A stretch of DNA of 64,000 nt from Oxytricha trifallax (lineage: Eukaryota > Ciliophora > Spirotrichea > Sporadotrichida > Oxytrichidae), in the NCBI GenBank assembly GCA_000711775.1, contig ARYC01000572.1, positions 1 to 64,000 of the forward strand. The letters are read 5' to 3'. Below are positions 35,431 through 48,059 of this stretch, in pieces. Below the pieces are notes generated by a model that was not told the DNA's origin, ran no database searches, and saw only the letters and a program-made list of their open reading frames with translations. Positions within the stretch are counted from its first letter, which is position 1; every line of letters starts with the position of its first letter. The translations under genes and the position numbers were made by a program.

Positions 35431-36144
35431 ATGAACCTTTTTTAAGAGTTGATTGATCAGACTTAACTTGACTCAGAGCTTATTGATACTTACACTCTAG
35501 AGACTTAGGAACAATAAAACTAATTATTGAAGACAATTGTAAAAGAAAATTAAGATCAATGTGACAGCGATTATTGGGAAGACTATTCAAGAGAATCTGA
35601 AAATTCTGACTATTAAGATAATTAAATTACTTAAAACTTAAATTAGACAGACATTATTAGCAATAATAATCCCAATAGCAAAATCAAATCCAATTTCCAT
35701 GAAAATAAGATAAAGCAAGATTTATCTTTTGATCCTGAAATTATTAAGCCTAACCAAAATTCAGATAAAATTAAGAAAGTTAAACCAAAGACCATTAACT
35801 TAAGGAAATACTAAAAAATCTTGAAAAATAGTTTTAATTTAACCAACTAGGAGATTTTCTCTTTGAAAACCAATTTTAGCAGCTTAAATAAATTCATAAA
35901 ATGGTTCAGGGAATATAGGAATTTAGATCAGAATTAATCAAATAAATATACTATTGAATTATAGGGAGATTAATTTAGGAGCATCGATACTAAAATGAGA
36001 AAAATGAAAGAACTTGCAACCGAAAATGACATATATCAATGGAATTTTACTAATGAATAAAAAATTAGAATTTATTGGGAAAAAAAAATAAAGATAATTT
36101 CAAATAAATGGATAATTAAGAAAAGCAACTTGAATTAAGTTTGA
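35431..36144 (+). CDS. Gene H copy 2
   Basis: ATG 35431 to TGA 36142-36144, 237 residues. It matches H1 closely to about residue 205; the region after NDIYQWNFT differs by substitutions and a net 15-base insertion that keeps the frame, then the shared end KWIIKKSNLNQV. After the TGA this copy, unlike H1, shifts frame because of a one-base deletion. Frame conservation up to the TGA favours the shorter protein. Confidence 0.55.
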
Positions 36145-37671
36145 TTATAGACACTGAGTTTTTTAGATAACAGTCTTTAAAAATAGAAGAATTGAAAAAA
36201 GAATTAGAAAGATAATCAATTTTTTAAATAGGATTAAAATTAAAATGATTAATTTAACAGTTTATTAAGTTAAAGAAAGTTAAAATTTAGTAAAAGATAA
36301 AAAAAAATTAAAATAATTTTTATATTGAAATATAAGTAAAAAATAATTAAATAAGACAAAATATAGAGAAATATTAATGGCAGCATGTTCAAGCAAAATT
36401 CAAATTGAGATTGAAAAAACTAAGCAACATTCAAAACCTCAAAACCACTTTCTGAGGTTTATCTGTGCTATGATTTGTTGTGAATTTGAAAAGTCATGGG
36501 ATTATAATATTTTTCAATAAAAATCATGGGTCATTGGGCTCACTTCTCTCCCTTCCTAAAGCTTTTTTTTTATTCAATGCCAGTTTTATTAGATGAAGAT
36601 AACTGCTTAATTTATAGCCGGATTATTTAAATGAAGGCATGTAATACTAATTTGAGAATCATATACTAAAGAAATCGATTTCACCTGCCATTTTTTAAAA
36701 AAAAAACTTACAAATATTCAAGATTAAATTGAGAGAGCTAAAGAGAATAATATTAAGATTATTTAATACTTTCTCATTGAAGTCCTATTAAAAAAGAGAA
36801 ATTAATATAGAGGAATATGACTAGAAAAGTTCTTGTAAAAAAGGTATTTTTTGAAATGAAAAAAAATATTGTTTAGAGATGACTATGAATCTAGAGAGTG
36901 AAATTATAAATCTTATCTTCTCATTATTTTACTTATATTGAGCTCTAAAATTTCTGACCATGACAAATAATTCAGTTCAATGAAATGAATCTAAAGGGAA
37001 AAAATTTAGTAGGAAATCAAAACTTTTTTTAAATATATTTTAATTTATACCTATTTAGCATTTCAGTTACATTTACTACAATATATTTAAATGAAAATTT
37101 AATTTTATTCTCTAAATAAACTCATTGACATAAAATTCTAAAAGTAATTTTTCATTAAGGTTTTTAGCATAAAATGATTTTAACTTAGGTATTTTAAATT
37201 ATTTATGTAATTTTATTAAAACAATTTAACATTTTCTTATAAGGCTACATTTTTATAATAAATGGGAATGACATTGATTAATCCATCGTTTATTTATAAA
37301 AATGGAGAATATAAGACAAAAAACGAGAGAAGTATTTCAGATTGAGTTATGGAATACAATATAAATGAATGAATGAATGATGTAGATAATGACACGAAGA
37401 TATTACTTATAGACAGTATGAAAGTATTATAAAATATAAATAGGCAAGCTATTTTAAATCTATAAATAATAAAAATTATAGATTATTAGAATATAGTTAA
37501 GAAATCATTGTATAATACTCCAACCTCAAATATAAATTTCATCGATAATTGCTTGTTAGTCTATGAAATCTTGCTTAATGTTGCACATAATACATTGAAA
37601 GCTCATTCATCCAATGAAAAAGCTCTCCTTGAAGGTGCCCATTGCTGGAGATTTCAACAGGGTAACCGTAT
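36145..37671. other. AT-rich spacer with degenerate L block
   Basis: TTCAAAACCTCAAAACCAC at about 36438 is a degenerate C4A4 block. 36930-37020 resembles the synthetase IES, but the MDS 2 copy expected after it is absent. No gene is seen. Confidence 0.5.
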
Positions 37672-38301
37672 TCACTATGAGAGGTTACTCTCTTACAAGG
37701 TTTTAACAACGTCATGAGTCTCAGATAAAAGCTAAGGATTCATTTTGAGTAATTGCACAGCCAATAATTTCTATTTTAAGGTAAGGCCAGCTGTGTGGAG
37801 TGCGAACATCTGAAGAGCCTCCTGTAAGTGTTAAACTACATCAATTAAGTCAGTTTACTAGGCAAGAGTGAGATTGCAATCATCCATAAGTTGAACCAAA
37901 TCTAAAGAAGTGATCTGGTTCTGTGTAGGTGCGGTAGTATTGGTGTTCTATTGAAGTGGTCCATGTTGTTGGGGCACACTCTAAGCAAAAGTCTACTATG
38001 AAGGAGGATTGGATTGTTGCAAGGGATTGTGCGCAATTGGGGGCTACTGAGGAATAGAGTTCTGTCCAGCTTAACCAACTGAGGGTGGTTATTAAATATA
38101 TTGTACTTGCCCGTAATTCATCATAGTAAATAATGGGTTTTAGAGTATGTAATAGTTATTAATTACAGGTTACTAGTTTAGTATGTTAGTGCTCTACCCA
38201 AAGCCAACGATGCCAGTGTTATCGTTGGCACTTCCTGATGAGTTTGTAATGTCAGCTTGTCCAGCTGAGCCTATCTGCAATTACTATCTATTACTATCCA
38301 T
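37672..38301 (-). CDS. NNYY family, subfamily D
   Basis: ATG 38301 to TGA 37672-37674, 209 residues, open throughout. The N-terminus is Gly/Ser/Asn/Gln-rich, the signature is PVINNYYILQNPLFTMMNYG, then a Gln/Pro/Asn-rich linker (GPLQQNTNTTAPTQNQ). A helical C-terminal half follows (LDLVQLMDDCNLTLAQQ, LIDVVQHLQEALQMFALHTA). It is the only member of its type here. The usual upstream element is degenerate (about 38570). Function unknown. Confidence 0.72.
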
Positions 38302-39218
38302 GTAAAAGGATTCGATTCAAACTTTTTAAGATATTATTAATAAAGTTTTTAGCATATCATTTTAATCTATCTCATATCTTAATATTTAAAATAAATATTT
38401 ATTTAATTGTTTAGAAAGAACAGCTATATTAAACTATATTATTTAAAAATATTCAATTTCTACTATTATTAATTTAATTTATAATAAAGATAGTTTAATA
38501 TCTATCAATTATTATTATTAGAATCACATAGAGTTAATTTCTAGATGTATTAAATTAATAATAAAAATTAAAAAATGTAAAAGAAGATATTTAAATGTTT
38601 ATTTTAAATTATATTATAAATTTAATTAATACAAAGTTTAGGCATCCAAAAATGAAAATGTATTGATAAAAAAAAAATCATTTTCAAAAAAATGAAATCA
38701 AAAATAGGATTTGAAATTTAAATGATATAAATTCAAATAATCAAAGATGTGAAAACGATTTTATTGAGGGTGGAGGCTAAAAATTACCATTCTCTAGTAT
38801 ACTCACGAACATTTCTTGATTTGCTTGTTCTACACTATAATTTACACACAATTATTTTAATATTTAATTTTATTATAAGTCTTTCCAGCTGACTTATTTT
38901 TGAAAGGTGAGAGTTTGACAATACCTCCTCAAATAATCATAATTCTGCTAATTTAATCCTAAAATTATAATTTTATAAAGTGATTTTAAAATTGTTGCTT
39001 GGATATGGTCTTAAAACTTTTCAGTTATAAAGATATTACACCTCAGCTTAAAAAGATTATAATAAATATATAAGGGAAGAATATTTTACAAAAATAATAA
39101 ATCTAAACTTATATTAGGTTCGTAATAAAAACAGGAAACAGTATATTCATTTCACAAGTAATATAAAATGCACAAACAGCAACGATTGAATGCATATATA
39201 TAAAAGTCAAAGGAGTTT
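38302..39218. other. Spacer with a decayed copy of gene I
   Basis: 38600-38990 aligns to the I gene with many indels (for example CTCTAGTATACTCACGAACATT against the intact copies, given here only in part). No open frame remains. Confidence 0.6.
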
Positions 39219-39994
39219 TCAGTGAGTAAATTTCTCAAGATCATCTCCGGTGTCCTTCTTGGCCAATTGGCATGTTATACCATGCTTATAGCAAGCAGGA
39301 TTTGTAGCACTTGTAGCGGTAGTTATGCTTAATCACCATTGACTTTGCTTGCAATGAATGATTGAGATTATTAAAGAATCTCAGGGCTCTACAAAAGAAG
39401 TCCTTTAGAATACTCCTGAAGTTTGGGAGGAAGAGTGGCAAGGAAATTCTCAAAGGTGGTACAAGATTCCTAGTACGAAGGATAAGATTCGTTGTATGTA
39501 GCAATGGCACTTTAGAACTTTTGGATGCTCGCCAAAAAGGTAGCGCAATCTTTAAAGACATAGCTTTTTTCAGAATCGATAATGAAGCTGACTATTTCCT
39601 CTGAATGTAGAGAGTCAATAATTTTGTCGGAGTCTTTCACTTCCTCCTTCTCTTGCGGCAAGTATTTGTCGTCGTGAGAATGCTACTGCTCTCCAAAACC
39701 CATCTGTTGCGTATAGGGAATGTAGTTTAGTAGTTGTTATAAAATATAATGTGACTATCCAAAGTTATAAGCTGTAAATTGAGAGTTTTGGATTATGTAG
39801 TAATTATTTACAACTTGTTATGGAACGTTGATGTCCCCACCACTCGCCATATTAGCTCCATTGATCGTAGCGCCACTGAATGTGGAAGAGCCGCCAAATG
39901 AAAAAGAAGGTCCTTGATTAGCAGAGCCAATATGCTGCCTAGAATTCACATTTTTCGAATCTTTTCCCTGTATAGTATTCTTTGGAAGTGACAT
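39219..39994 (-). pseudogene. NNYY family, subfamily C copy 1 (one-base deletion)
   Basis: ATG 39994 starts MSLPKNTIQGKDSKNVNSRQ. The signature QVVNNYYIIQNSQFTAYNFG, an acidic region (EEVKDSDKIIDSLHSEEIVS) and a helical part (DCATFLASIQKFQSAIATYN, ENFLATLPPKLQEYSKG) follow. Relative to copy 2 one C is missing near 39318, so the C-terminal 40 residues (TATSATNPACYKHGITCQ in the other frame) are out of frame. It ends at TGA 39219-39221 in the shifted frame. Confidence 0.75.
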
Positions 39995-40221
39995 GGTTAA
40001 AGATTTTACCTTTAAATTTTAGATCTTATTTATTAATGCTTTAATATTTTCTTTCAAATTTATTTAACACTCTAATATTAAAAACAAATATTTAAATGAT
40101 TGAATCTGTATTTATTAAAACTGTTTACTTTTATTATTTTTAATTTTTTAAGTGTAAAAATTGATAATTATTGATAAGTTTTACTATCTAGTTTGCAATT
40201 GATTATTCAATTTAAAATATA

Positions 40222-40265
40222 TAATGATAGAAAGGTATACCTTAAAAGTAAAGGAAAATTGAAAT
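40222..40265. promoter_or_regulatory. Conserved upstream element (C1)
   Basis: GATAGAAAGGTATACCTTAA contains the 12-bp perfect palindrome AAGGTATACCTT, about 240 bp upstream of the C1 start. Confidence 0.65.
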
Positions 40266-40449
40266 TGTAATTTTCATTTAAAGTTATTTTATAATATATT
40301 AAGTAAAATTAAAGTGTATATTGTAGAAATTGAAAGTAAAATTAGGCCTACTGGACAAAATATCAAAATTTAAACACATCCTGCGATTTATCTACTAACC
40401 CCTTTAAAACATAATTCATACTCCACAAACAAAATCAAAAACATCCAAT

Positions 40450-40472
40450 TAAGGGGTTTTGGGGTTTAGATT
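40450..40472 (+). repeat. Telomere-like G4T4 block R2
   Basis: TTAAGGGGTTTTGGGGTTTA; about 780 bp left of block L2. Confidence 0.78.
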
Positions 40473-41227
40473 ATACAGACTCAAACATTTCAAATTATAA
40501 TTCTAAATTACTATTTTAATAATTATTAAAATTTTATGAGTAAAGACTAAAATATTATGCGAATTAATACAAATATTTTTTTTAGTTATGATATTTTTAT
40601 GAATAAATCCTTGTAAAATCTTATAAAAGTTAGTATAATAATTACAATTTTTAATTTCAAGAAACTTAAGTTGGCTTTGCAGTGCTATTATCATTTAAAA
40701 ATCAATATGTAGTTTTAAATTTATTTTAATGCAAAATAATGCAATTAATTCAATCTAAAAGATAGTTCATTTATTCATAACTTTTAACATTAAATATTTA
40801 ATATATATTAATTATAAGGCAATATTTATTATTGATATTTAGTTTTGATGAGCTCTACAATCAATTCTTCATTTATTATTATAATATGAAGAAAAATAAT
40901 TAATTAAATTAAACAAATATAAGAATAAGTCATTTAATGATCTTATTCATTATAAGTATAACTAAAAATAAATAAATCCTTTTAATTTAATAATAAATAT
41001 GAATAAACTCTTAAAATAAATATTTTTAGTAATTTTGCAATTTCATATATTTAGATATTTAAATATCTACTATAATTTCTTTTTTAAATTAAATTTTTAA
41101 TAAATTCTCATTTAATAATTCAAATTTATACCAAAAAAATAGTTTATTTCCTTGAAAACTTTAAAAACTTTATAATTTATTAACAATCTTGAAAAAATAT
41201 TCAATAGGTCGGTAGATTCTACAAGCT

Positions 41228-41250
41228 ACAACAATCAAAACCCCAATATA
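41228..41250 (-). repeat. Telomere-like C4A4 block L2
   Basis: CAACAATCAAAACCCCAATA. The 40473-41227 stretch between R2 and L2 is AT-rich with no gene. Confidence 0.75.
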
Positions 41251-41659
41251 ACAGTATCTTTTTTAATATTTTTGGATGATTTTAGTATTTTTGGGGAATA
41301 GGGTTTTTTTAAATAAAAATCATTTATTTTTTAGATCTACTTTTTTTCTTAGTTTTTTAATGTTAAATTTTTAAATAACCAATTCTTTATAAATTATATA
41401 TATATTTTTATATAATTTTCAATATTAACATTAAAGAGATAAATATTTAAAGTAGATTCTATTTAAAATCAAATTATCAATCTTTATAGAAATCTTTTTA
41501 ATCGAATATAATTATAAAATTTTATTCGTGCTTTAATTATTAATTTCATTAAATGTACCAAGATATTTCAGATAGAAATTTAAATTTATATTATATTCAA
41601 TTAGAATGACTATTAATAGTTACATATCAAGACAATATCACCTAATTAGGGCTATTCCA

Positions 41660-41840
41660 AATGAAGTGCGAACAATAATTGAGAACGAACTTACTAAGTG
41701 CACACTATTAAGAACAAAAAAAACTGAATTTAATTGGAGATATTATTCATACAGATGTACCTGTTTCAAATGATGAAATTTGAATTAATTCACATCAGAG
41801 TGGGACTAGATACCTGACTTACACTTAGACATAATCATTA
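41660..41840 (+). pseudogene. Seryl-tRNA synthetase MDS 2 copy S4 (decayed)
   Basis: Recognisable by TTAAGAAC, ATTCATACAGATGTACCTG and CATCAGAGTGGGACTAGATA, but with several indels and an altered pointer site (TTAGACATAA). Confidence 0.8.
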
Positions 41841-42385
41841 ATTTCAGAATATTTTCATTTTATGAGTTGAAAATTAGTGCCCAATTGAAATTATCTGGAA
41901 TTATTAATTCTTAAACTAAATTATAATTGTATTAAAGAAATTAATCTCATTATGATAATAATTTTAATATATAGAAGATTTATAGTAATGATAGATTTTA
42001 ACACTAGTCATCAGAAATATAAACACTCATTTAAATTTAAAGCATTTATCAGCAACATAGACTAAAAAGATAACGACATAAATAAAAACATAGATGAATA
42101 TGAATTAAAAAATGGAGAAAAATAATATTTAGGGAGATGATTACTAATGTGAAAATGGAAAATGTACATGATATTATGTTACAATGGACTAAAAAATGAG
42201 GGATTTAGATATGTGACGAGCTTAATAGTTTAAAGAAATATATTTAGGGATGATATTTTAAAAGATAGTATATTTTTCAAAAAGGTTATTAAAAGCCAAT
42301 AATAGTACATATCTCATAACCCCTAATATAAAGAAGCAAAATTAATTGCAAAAGGTAAGATAGGTTGCACTAATACTAGCTGAAA

Positions 42386-43165
42386 TCATTGGTCTGTTGT
42401 CAAATCCTTCATGGTGGTATTGGAGTTCGGGTTAGTCTCTGGACCTTCAAGTTTGAAATCATTTGCATTGTCAACATCAGGGCCTTGTCTCCCAACTATT
42501 CTTCTCTCAAGCATTTTCTGAGCTTCCTCAATGCTCTTATCTGAGCAACCCAGTATAAATGACGCAATTAATTGCTCGCTAGGCTTTAATGAGACAACAT
42601 ATTGCCCATATGAATAGAGAGCAGATTGAAAAGATTTGATATTCTCAAGGAAGTCGAAAGCTTCCTTGTCGCAATATCCTGAGTCAAATATGGCTCCCAG
42701 AATGAATTCTGGGTTCTCTACTTTAGAGTAGAAGTAAGAAGATAAGTTTGTGAGACCATAATAAGAAAAATTAGCAGCGTAAGGGTCACTTTAGGTTGTT
42801 GAGTGATTGGTATTGAGATCAGATGAAGCCATAAAGTCTTCATTTTGGCCATTGCTTAGACCAGTTCCTTGTCCGGGGCCTTCATTTCCTTAGCCTGAAG
42901 CTGAATTGCCCTACCCAGCCATTGGCTGTTGTTAGTTGGCAGTGCTTACTGGCTGATTTTTGTGTTGAGGAGCTTTTGAATAAATAATTTGTGATAAAAT
43001 CTCCTCTATATTAGGAACTTAAGAGAATTAAATTATGTGATAATGATTGTTTATTATTTGTTGTGAACCACCAGAAAGATTATTTCCAATTGTAGAGTTT
43101 AAGATAGACTAACTACCTCCAATTTATGCTTGAGAGAGATCTGAATTGTGAAAGTTTTGAGCCAT
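42386..43165 (-). CDS. NNYY family, subfamily A copy 1
   Basis: ATG 43165 to TGA 42386-42388, 259 residues. The N-terminal 30 residues are N/S/Q-rich, then the variant signature QQIINNHYHIIQFSQVPNIE, a Gln/Gly/Asn-rich middle (QGNSASGQGNEGPGQGTGL) and a helical C-terminal part (GAIFDSGYCDKEAFDFLENI, SIEEAQKMLERRIVGRQG), with an acidic, Asn-rich tail. Copy 2 at 58599 has exactly the same length with scattered substitutions. The upstream element sits about 195 bp before the ATG. Confidence 0.78.
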
Positions 43166-43346
43166 GGAGTCCGACTTTCTTTAATAAATGATTATTAATA
43201 AATCTATTTTCCTCTTTTAAATCCATCTAACATGATAATGTTTAATATAAATATTTATATTATTGTCACTTTAGGAGATAAGTGTAATTATAAATAAATT
43301 AATCTATAGATATCTTCGAATTTAATTGATAATAAAATTAATAATG

Positions 43347-43402
43347 TAAAAGAAAGCAGGTATACCTTTAAATATAAGTAACCTAATCATTATAATTTCA
43401 TA
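43347..43402. promoter_or_regulatory. Conserved upstream element (A1)
   Basis: AGAAAGCAGGTATACCTTTA followed by AATATAAGTAACCTAATCAT; includes AGGTATACCT. Confidence 0.65.
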
Positions 43403-44086
43403 AAAGTTTATCTTCAATTCTTTAAACTTAAGGGTCTAAGTATTAGTGATTGTAATATACAGTTATATTACAAGAAAATCTAGGCAAAAATAAAAATAAC
43501 TTAAAACTAAACAATTTCATTTTTATATTATATGAAAGTTAAGTGCTAAATAAGATATGTTTCACTACCTTAAAATTGCTCATTTGTACTATATAATTCT
43601 ATTAATAATAATTAATTAAAAATTTATCGAATGAACTTAAGGGAGATACTGGAAACCACAAAAATCCAATTAATTATTATTTTAAATTAAATTTTTGATA
43701 AATATTTAGCTTTATAATTTTTTTACATATATGCATATGCTATAAATTAATATAAAGAAAAAGTAACTAGAAAGATTAACTGTTACTTTTCACCAAAAAA
43801 ATTAAGAAATTTCTAATATAATAAATATTTTTAATAAAAGAGTGAAGACATTGATATAAAAGGATGAAATTAAAATGGAAGAGAAAAACATTAATGATTG
43901 AAGATAAAAGAATTAAACGGGACTAAAATACATTTCAAGAATAGTTAAACAATTGGAAATGCTGTAGAAACTAGATGAACCAGCTTAAAAGGATTAAAAA
44001 GATATATTAGAGAAGAATGTTTACTAATTTAATAAATCTAAACTTATATTAGGTCCTGAAAATAATCGGACAATTTCAAATTATTT
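43403..44086. other. AT-rich spacer
   Basis: No gene is seen. 43740-44080 matches the DNA downstream of B1 and B3. Confidence 0.5.
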
Positions 44087-44838
44087 TCATCCCAAATTTA
44101 AGAGGCACTAAATAATTAAAAGATAAAGTGCAAATAAGGAATCGAATAGCCATCCATTGAATAACTTCATGTTCCTTGGCTCTTAGTGGTCATCTTGCTT
44201 AGCAGCAAAAATACCATGTTATGTCAATTCATCCTACACTAAGTAAGCAATGAATGAATGATACTCCTTTAGAGTGTGTTGGCTCTGATTCTGGAGATTT
44301 TCAGTCATAACCTTTAGACCATTAGGAACTGAGGCAATGAGCCTGTTATATGAGGAGCGGGATTCCAGGTAGGCGGCACAAGCATCTTTGTAAGATTTTA
44401 CATGTCTGAAATATGTTTCACATCCTTGGAAGTATATCCTGCCTTGATTAGGAAACATTTAAGTTGGTGAGCATGGCCTTAATCAATAAATTAAGACTCC
44501 AAGGCTTTGTGTTCCTCATTGGAATCTTGTGCGATGTCTGGGTCTTGGAATTGATTCTGCTCACCGAGACCAGTAGCAGGGGTTTGTTCCATCATTTGCT
44601 TCGAGGGGTTGGAGACAGGTTGTTGAAAAATATAATGTGACTATCCATGGTTATGAGTTGTAAATTAAGAGTTTTAGATTATGTAGTAATTATTTACTAC
44701 ATGTTGTTACTCAATCACGTTGTGGCTATTTTCTTGATTCTCTCCGATGTTCAATGAGCCGCTGATATTTCCAAACTACGCATTCTAATTGCCTGTAGAG
44801 GAGGTAAATCCTTGTGCAGTATTCTTTGGGCTTGGCAT
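44087..44838 (-). pseudogene. NNYY family, subfamily B copy 2 (one-base deletion)
   Basis: ATG 44838 starts MPSPKNTAQGFTSSTGNQNA and keeps the signature HVVNNYYIIQNSQFTTHNHG. Near 44440 one base is missing relative to B1 and B3, shifting the frame just before GCETYFRHVKSYKDACAAYL, which continues in the other frame to TGA 44087-44089. The acidic repeat tail is lost. N-terminal substitutions show it is older than the B1/B3 split. Confidence 0.75.
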
Positions 44839-45061
44839 GGTTAGATTTGATCTTTAAATTTTATATATTATTTATTAATCCATTAAAACTTTCTTTCAAA
44901 TCTATCTCATACTCTAATATTAAAAACAAATATTTAAATGATTAATTCTGTATTTATTAAATTGTTTACTTTTATTCTTTAAAATTTTTATAAAGTAAAA
45001 TTTATAATTATTGATAAGTCATACTATCTATTTTGCAATTGATTATTTAATTCAAATTGTA

Positions 45062-45110
45062 AAATGATAAAAAGGTATACCTTAAAACTTAAGGAAATTA
45101 TAATAATATT
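45062..45110. promoter_or_regulatory. Conserved upstream element (B2)
   Basis: GATAAAAAGGTATACCTTAA, with the 12-bp palindrome AAGGTATACCTT about 237 bp upstream of the B2 start. Confidence 0.6.
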
Positions 45111-45294
45111 TTCATTTAATGATTATTTTATTTTAAAATATGTTGAGTAAAATTAAAGTGTAATTTTAAAAATCAAAGTAGAAATAGGGCTACTGGTCCA
45201 AAATATACAAATTTATACATATCCTGTGATTTATCTACTAACCCTTATAAGACTTAATTCATTCTCTACAAATAAAATCACAAAACATCCAATT

Positions 45295-45317
45295 AAGGGG
45301 TTTTGGGGATTTGATTA
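45295..45317 (+). repeat. Telomere-like G4T4 block R3
   Basis: TTAAGGGGTTTTGGGGATTT; L3 follows about 750 bp to the right. Confidence 0.75.
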
Positions 45318-46046
45318 TAGTGAATTAAACATTAAAATCTTTATAATTGAAAATTACTTAAGGTTTTAATTATAATTAAAATTTTGGGTGTATAGACAAA
45401 AGTATGCGAATTAATACATTTGTTTTATTTAATATTTTAAGTTTCTGATTAAATGCTTTTAAAAACTGATAAAAATTTAGTTATAATAATTACATTATGA
45501 AATAAAAAGAATTAAAGTTAATTTTGTTGTATCAGATACTTTTAATATTCAATTATAAGTATTAAATTTATTTTATTATGTAATATAATATATTTAATTA
45601 ATTCAATCTTTAAAATACTCTAGTTATTTATAATTATAAACTTGAAATATTTATTTTTTATATTGACATTTATTTTGAAGATCTATCACTATCAGTGTTT
45701 TATTTTTATTATTAATGGAGAAAAAATTAATCAGATTTAAAAAAGATATTAGGATTAATGATTTATTAATTTTATTATTCATTGTAAATATAATTAAAAT
45801 AAATGAATTCTAAATACTCAAATAATAAATATGAATAAACTCTCAAAATGATAATTTTAATAATTTTGCAATTTCATATATTTTGTTATTTAAATCTCTA
45901 CAATAATTTTGATTTTAAATTCAAATTTATACAAATGATAGTTTATTTTTTTAAAAAAATTTTTCCCTTAAAAAACTATAAGATATTATAACTTATTATC
46001 AATCTTAAAAAAATATCCAATAGTATGTTATATTTTACATGCAACA

Positions 46047-46068
46047 ACAATCAAAACCCCAAATATCC
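46047..46068 (-). repeat. Telomere-like C4A4 block L3
   Basis: CAACAATCAAAACCCCAAAT. 45318-46046 and 46069-47064 are AT-rich with no gene. Confidence 0.75.
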
Positions 46069-47064
46069 TCAAGTAATTTTATAGATATTTTTTATGATTT
46101 GAGTATTTTTGGGGATTAGGGTTTCTTTTAATAAATATCATTTATTTTGTCTAGGTCCACTTTATTTCTTTAATTTTTAATGTTAAATTTTTAAATAACC
46201 AATTCTTAATAAATTATATATATATATTTTCAATTTAAAAATTAAAGAGATAAAAATATAGAGTAGATTCTATTTTAAATTAATCAGCAATTTTCAAAGA
46301 AATGTTTTTTATTAAATATATTTATGAAATTTTATTCGTACTTTATTTATTAATTTCATTATATTTACCAAGATATTTCAGACTAAAAATTTAAATTTAT
46401 ATTATATTAAATTAGAATGATTATTAATAGTTACATATCAAGACAATATCACCTTATTAAAACTATTCCTAATAAAGTGCGAGCAATAATATGATTTTAT
46501 TGCTTAATTAAGGGAATATCTATTTTTATCATTGGTTTCATATTTATAAAAAATTTTATTAATAGATCCTCTATATAATAAAATTTATATTTAAAAGGTT
46601 GTTAAATTTATAGTATTTAGCGAGTTCTAAAATACAATGTTTATAATTAATTTTTTTTATTAAATGTTAGTAAATTTAATTTTAAAAAAAAATCCTAAGA
46701 AATTGAAATGTTTCATATAATTATAATTAGATTCCACTTAAGCTTTATAACTCCCTCATAATTTTCTTTTCATTTTTACTACCGCATCCATGAAAAAATA
46801 AAATTAAAAATCAAAATTAAAAATAAATTATTAGTACTTCAAAGTTAATCATTATTTCTTAAAAATATAGTTCAAAAGGGATGTATATTGTAAAAAACAA
46901 ACATCTTTTATTCTTTTAATATAAATTTAATAATAATTAAATATAAATTAATTAAATAAAAGTTTGCAAATAGTTATTATTAATTCTAATCTATTTTTAG
47001 AAGTCATAATGTATCATAAATACTAATAAAGAAGATATTCTGCCACTGCTGTAATAATTATTTT

Positions 47065-47895
47065 TCATCGATTAGTGTACTCATTTTCAGTCATTTCCTA
47101 ATTAAAGGTCATTAGTGGCTGTTAGATTTAAGGGGCAGGATATTATAATTGAGCAGATGCATAATTCTAATGGGGCCATACGTAAGCAGGAGCTTAAAGT
47201 GGAAATTAATTAATCAATAATGGTTACTACTAGAACATCATGTTGTGTGGGCCCATATTAATTGAATGAGATTGAGCACTTATCAACTGCTCAAGTTACA
47301 ATTACGTTATGTGCAAATGAGCATCATCATTGAACTATAAATAGTTATCATCATTTAATTAGAACGTAAAAGATTTGAGGATATCTTTCTACTGTTAAGT
47401 CCAATCAGACATTGAACTTTCAAATGAGTTTTTCAAGCGCAAATGCTCCCTTAAAATAGCTAGAGTGTTACGACACTGTTATGCAGTAAGTCCAGACTGT
47501 ATAAGGCTTACTAGTAATGGAGTGAACTATGGATTGTAAAGGATTTGCTGGTATTAGGGGTTTGGAAAGTAATAATAAGGATTTTAGATACCTCCACCAA
47601 AGGCTTATCCTTGGACAAAAGATTGTGTCCAATTTAAATTTGGAACAGGTTAGAATTGCCCAGGTTGTGTAAAATTATTATTTGATTATCTTGAATCCTC
47701 ATAAAAGGGCATTTATGGAAAATTTATATAGTAAAAATTGTTAATAATTTGTTGGCTAGAATTGTTAGAGTTTGAGTTTGACACTGCGCCTCCATTGAGC
47801 TAACCGATTTATCCAGTAATATTCCCATTAAATTATTGGAGTTACCCTGTGTTAGAGATGCCAGAGGGGAGTTATTGATTGGGTGCTGTGCTCAT
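47065..47895 (-). CDS. NNYY family, subfamily F copy 2 (intact)
   Basis: ATG 47895 to TGA 47065-47067, 276 residues, no break. A Q/N/G-rich start is followed by the signature SQQIINNFYY, an aromatic/Pro/Gln middle and a helical part. The extra C-terminal part is missing from F1: LNDDNYLQFNDDAHLHITQL, then a Gln/Pro-rich tail ending NEYTNR. The partial copy at 63359 shows a 39-base (13-codon) in-frame deletion relative to this one. No known domain is recognised. Confidence 0.75.
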
Positions 47896-48059
47896 TCACT
47901 GTTTTAAATCTTAATTTATTATAAATTTCTTAATTATATCTCTCAATATTAAGATCAATCATGGCACAATTTGATCTTAAATATAAACGTTTGGCTTATT
48001 GCTTATATATAAAACAAATTTTTTAATTTCAAGTACACTCAACTCCATAGAATCAATTT

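Larger units (their letters stand above)
32770..36445. repeat. Duplicated block beta, copy 2
   Basis: Nearly identical to 26290-29990 until about 36060, then diverging. Confidence 0.92.
41230..45316. repeat. Duplicated block gamma, copy 1
   Basis: C4A4 block, synthetase fragment S4, A1, B2 and G4T4 block; same order and spacing as 57465-61632. Confidence 0.9.

Noticed and set aside
37508-37717. 69-residue plus-strand ORF
   Set aside because: Overlaps the 3' end of subfamily D on the other strand and has no paralogue support.
39362-39604. 80-residue plus-strand ORF (and its relative at 55592)
   Set aside because: Antisense to subfamily C; preserved only because the sense gene is conserved.
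41230-45316. Gamma unit as an ordinary TBE
   Set aside because: Despite similar length and C4A4 ends, it has no transposase, kinase or 22-kDa gene and no long inverted repeat.
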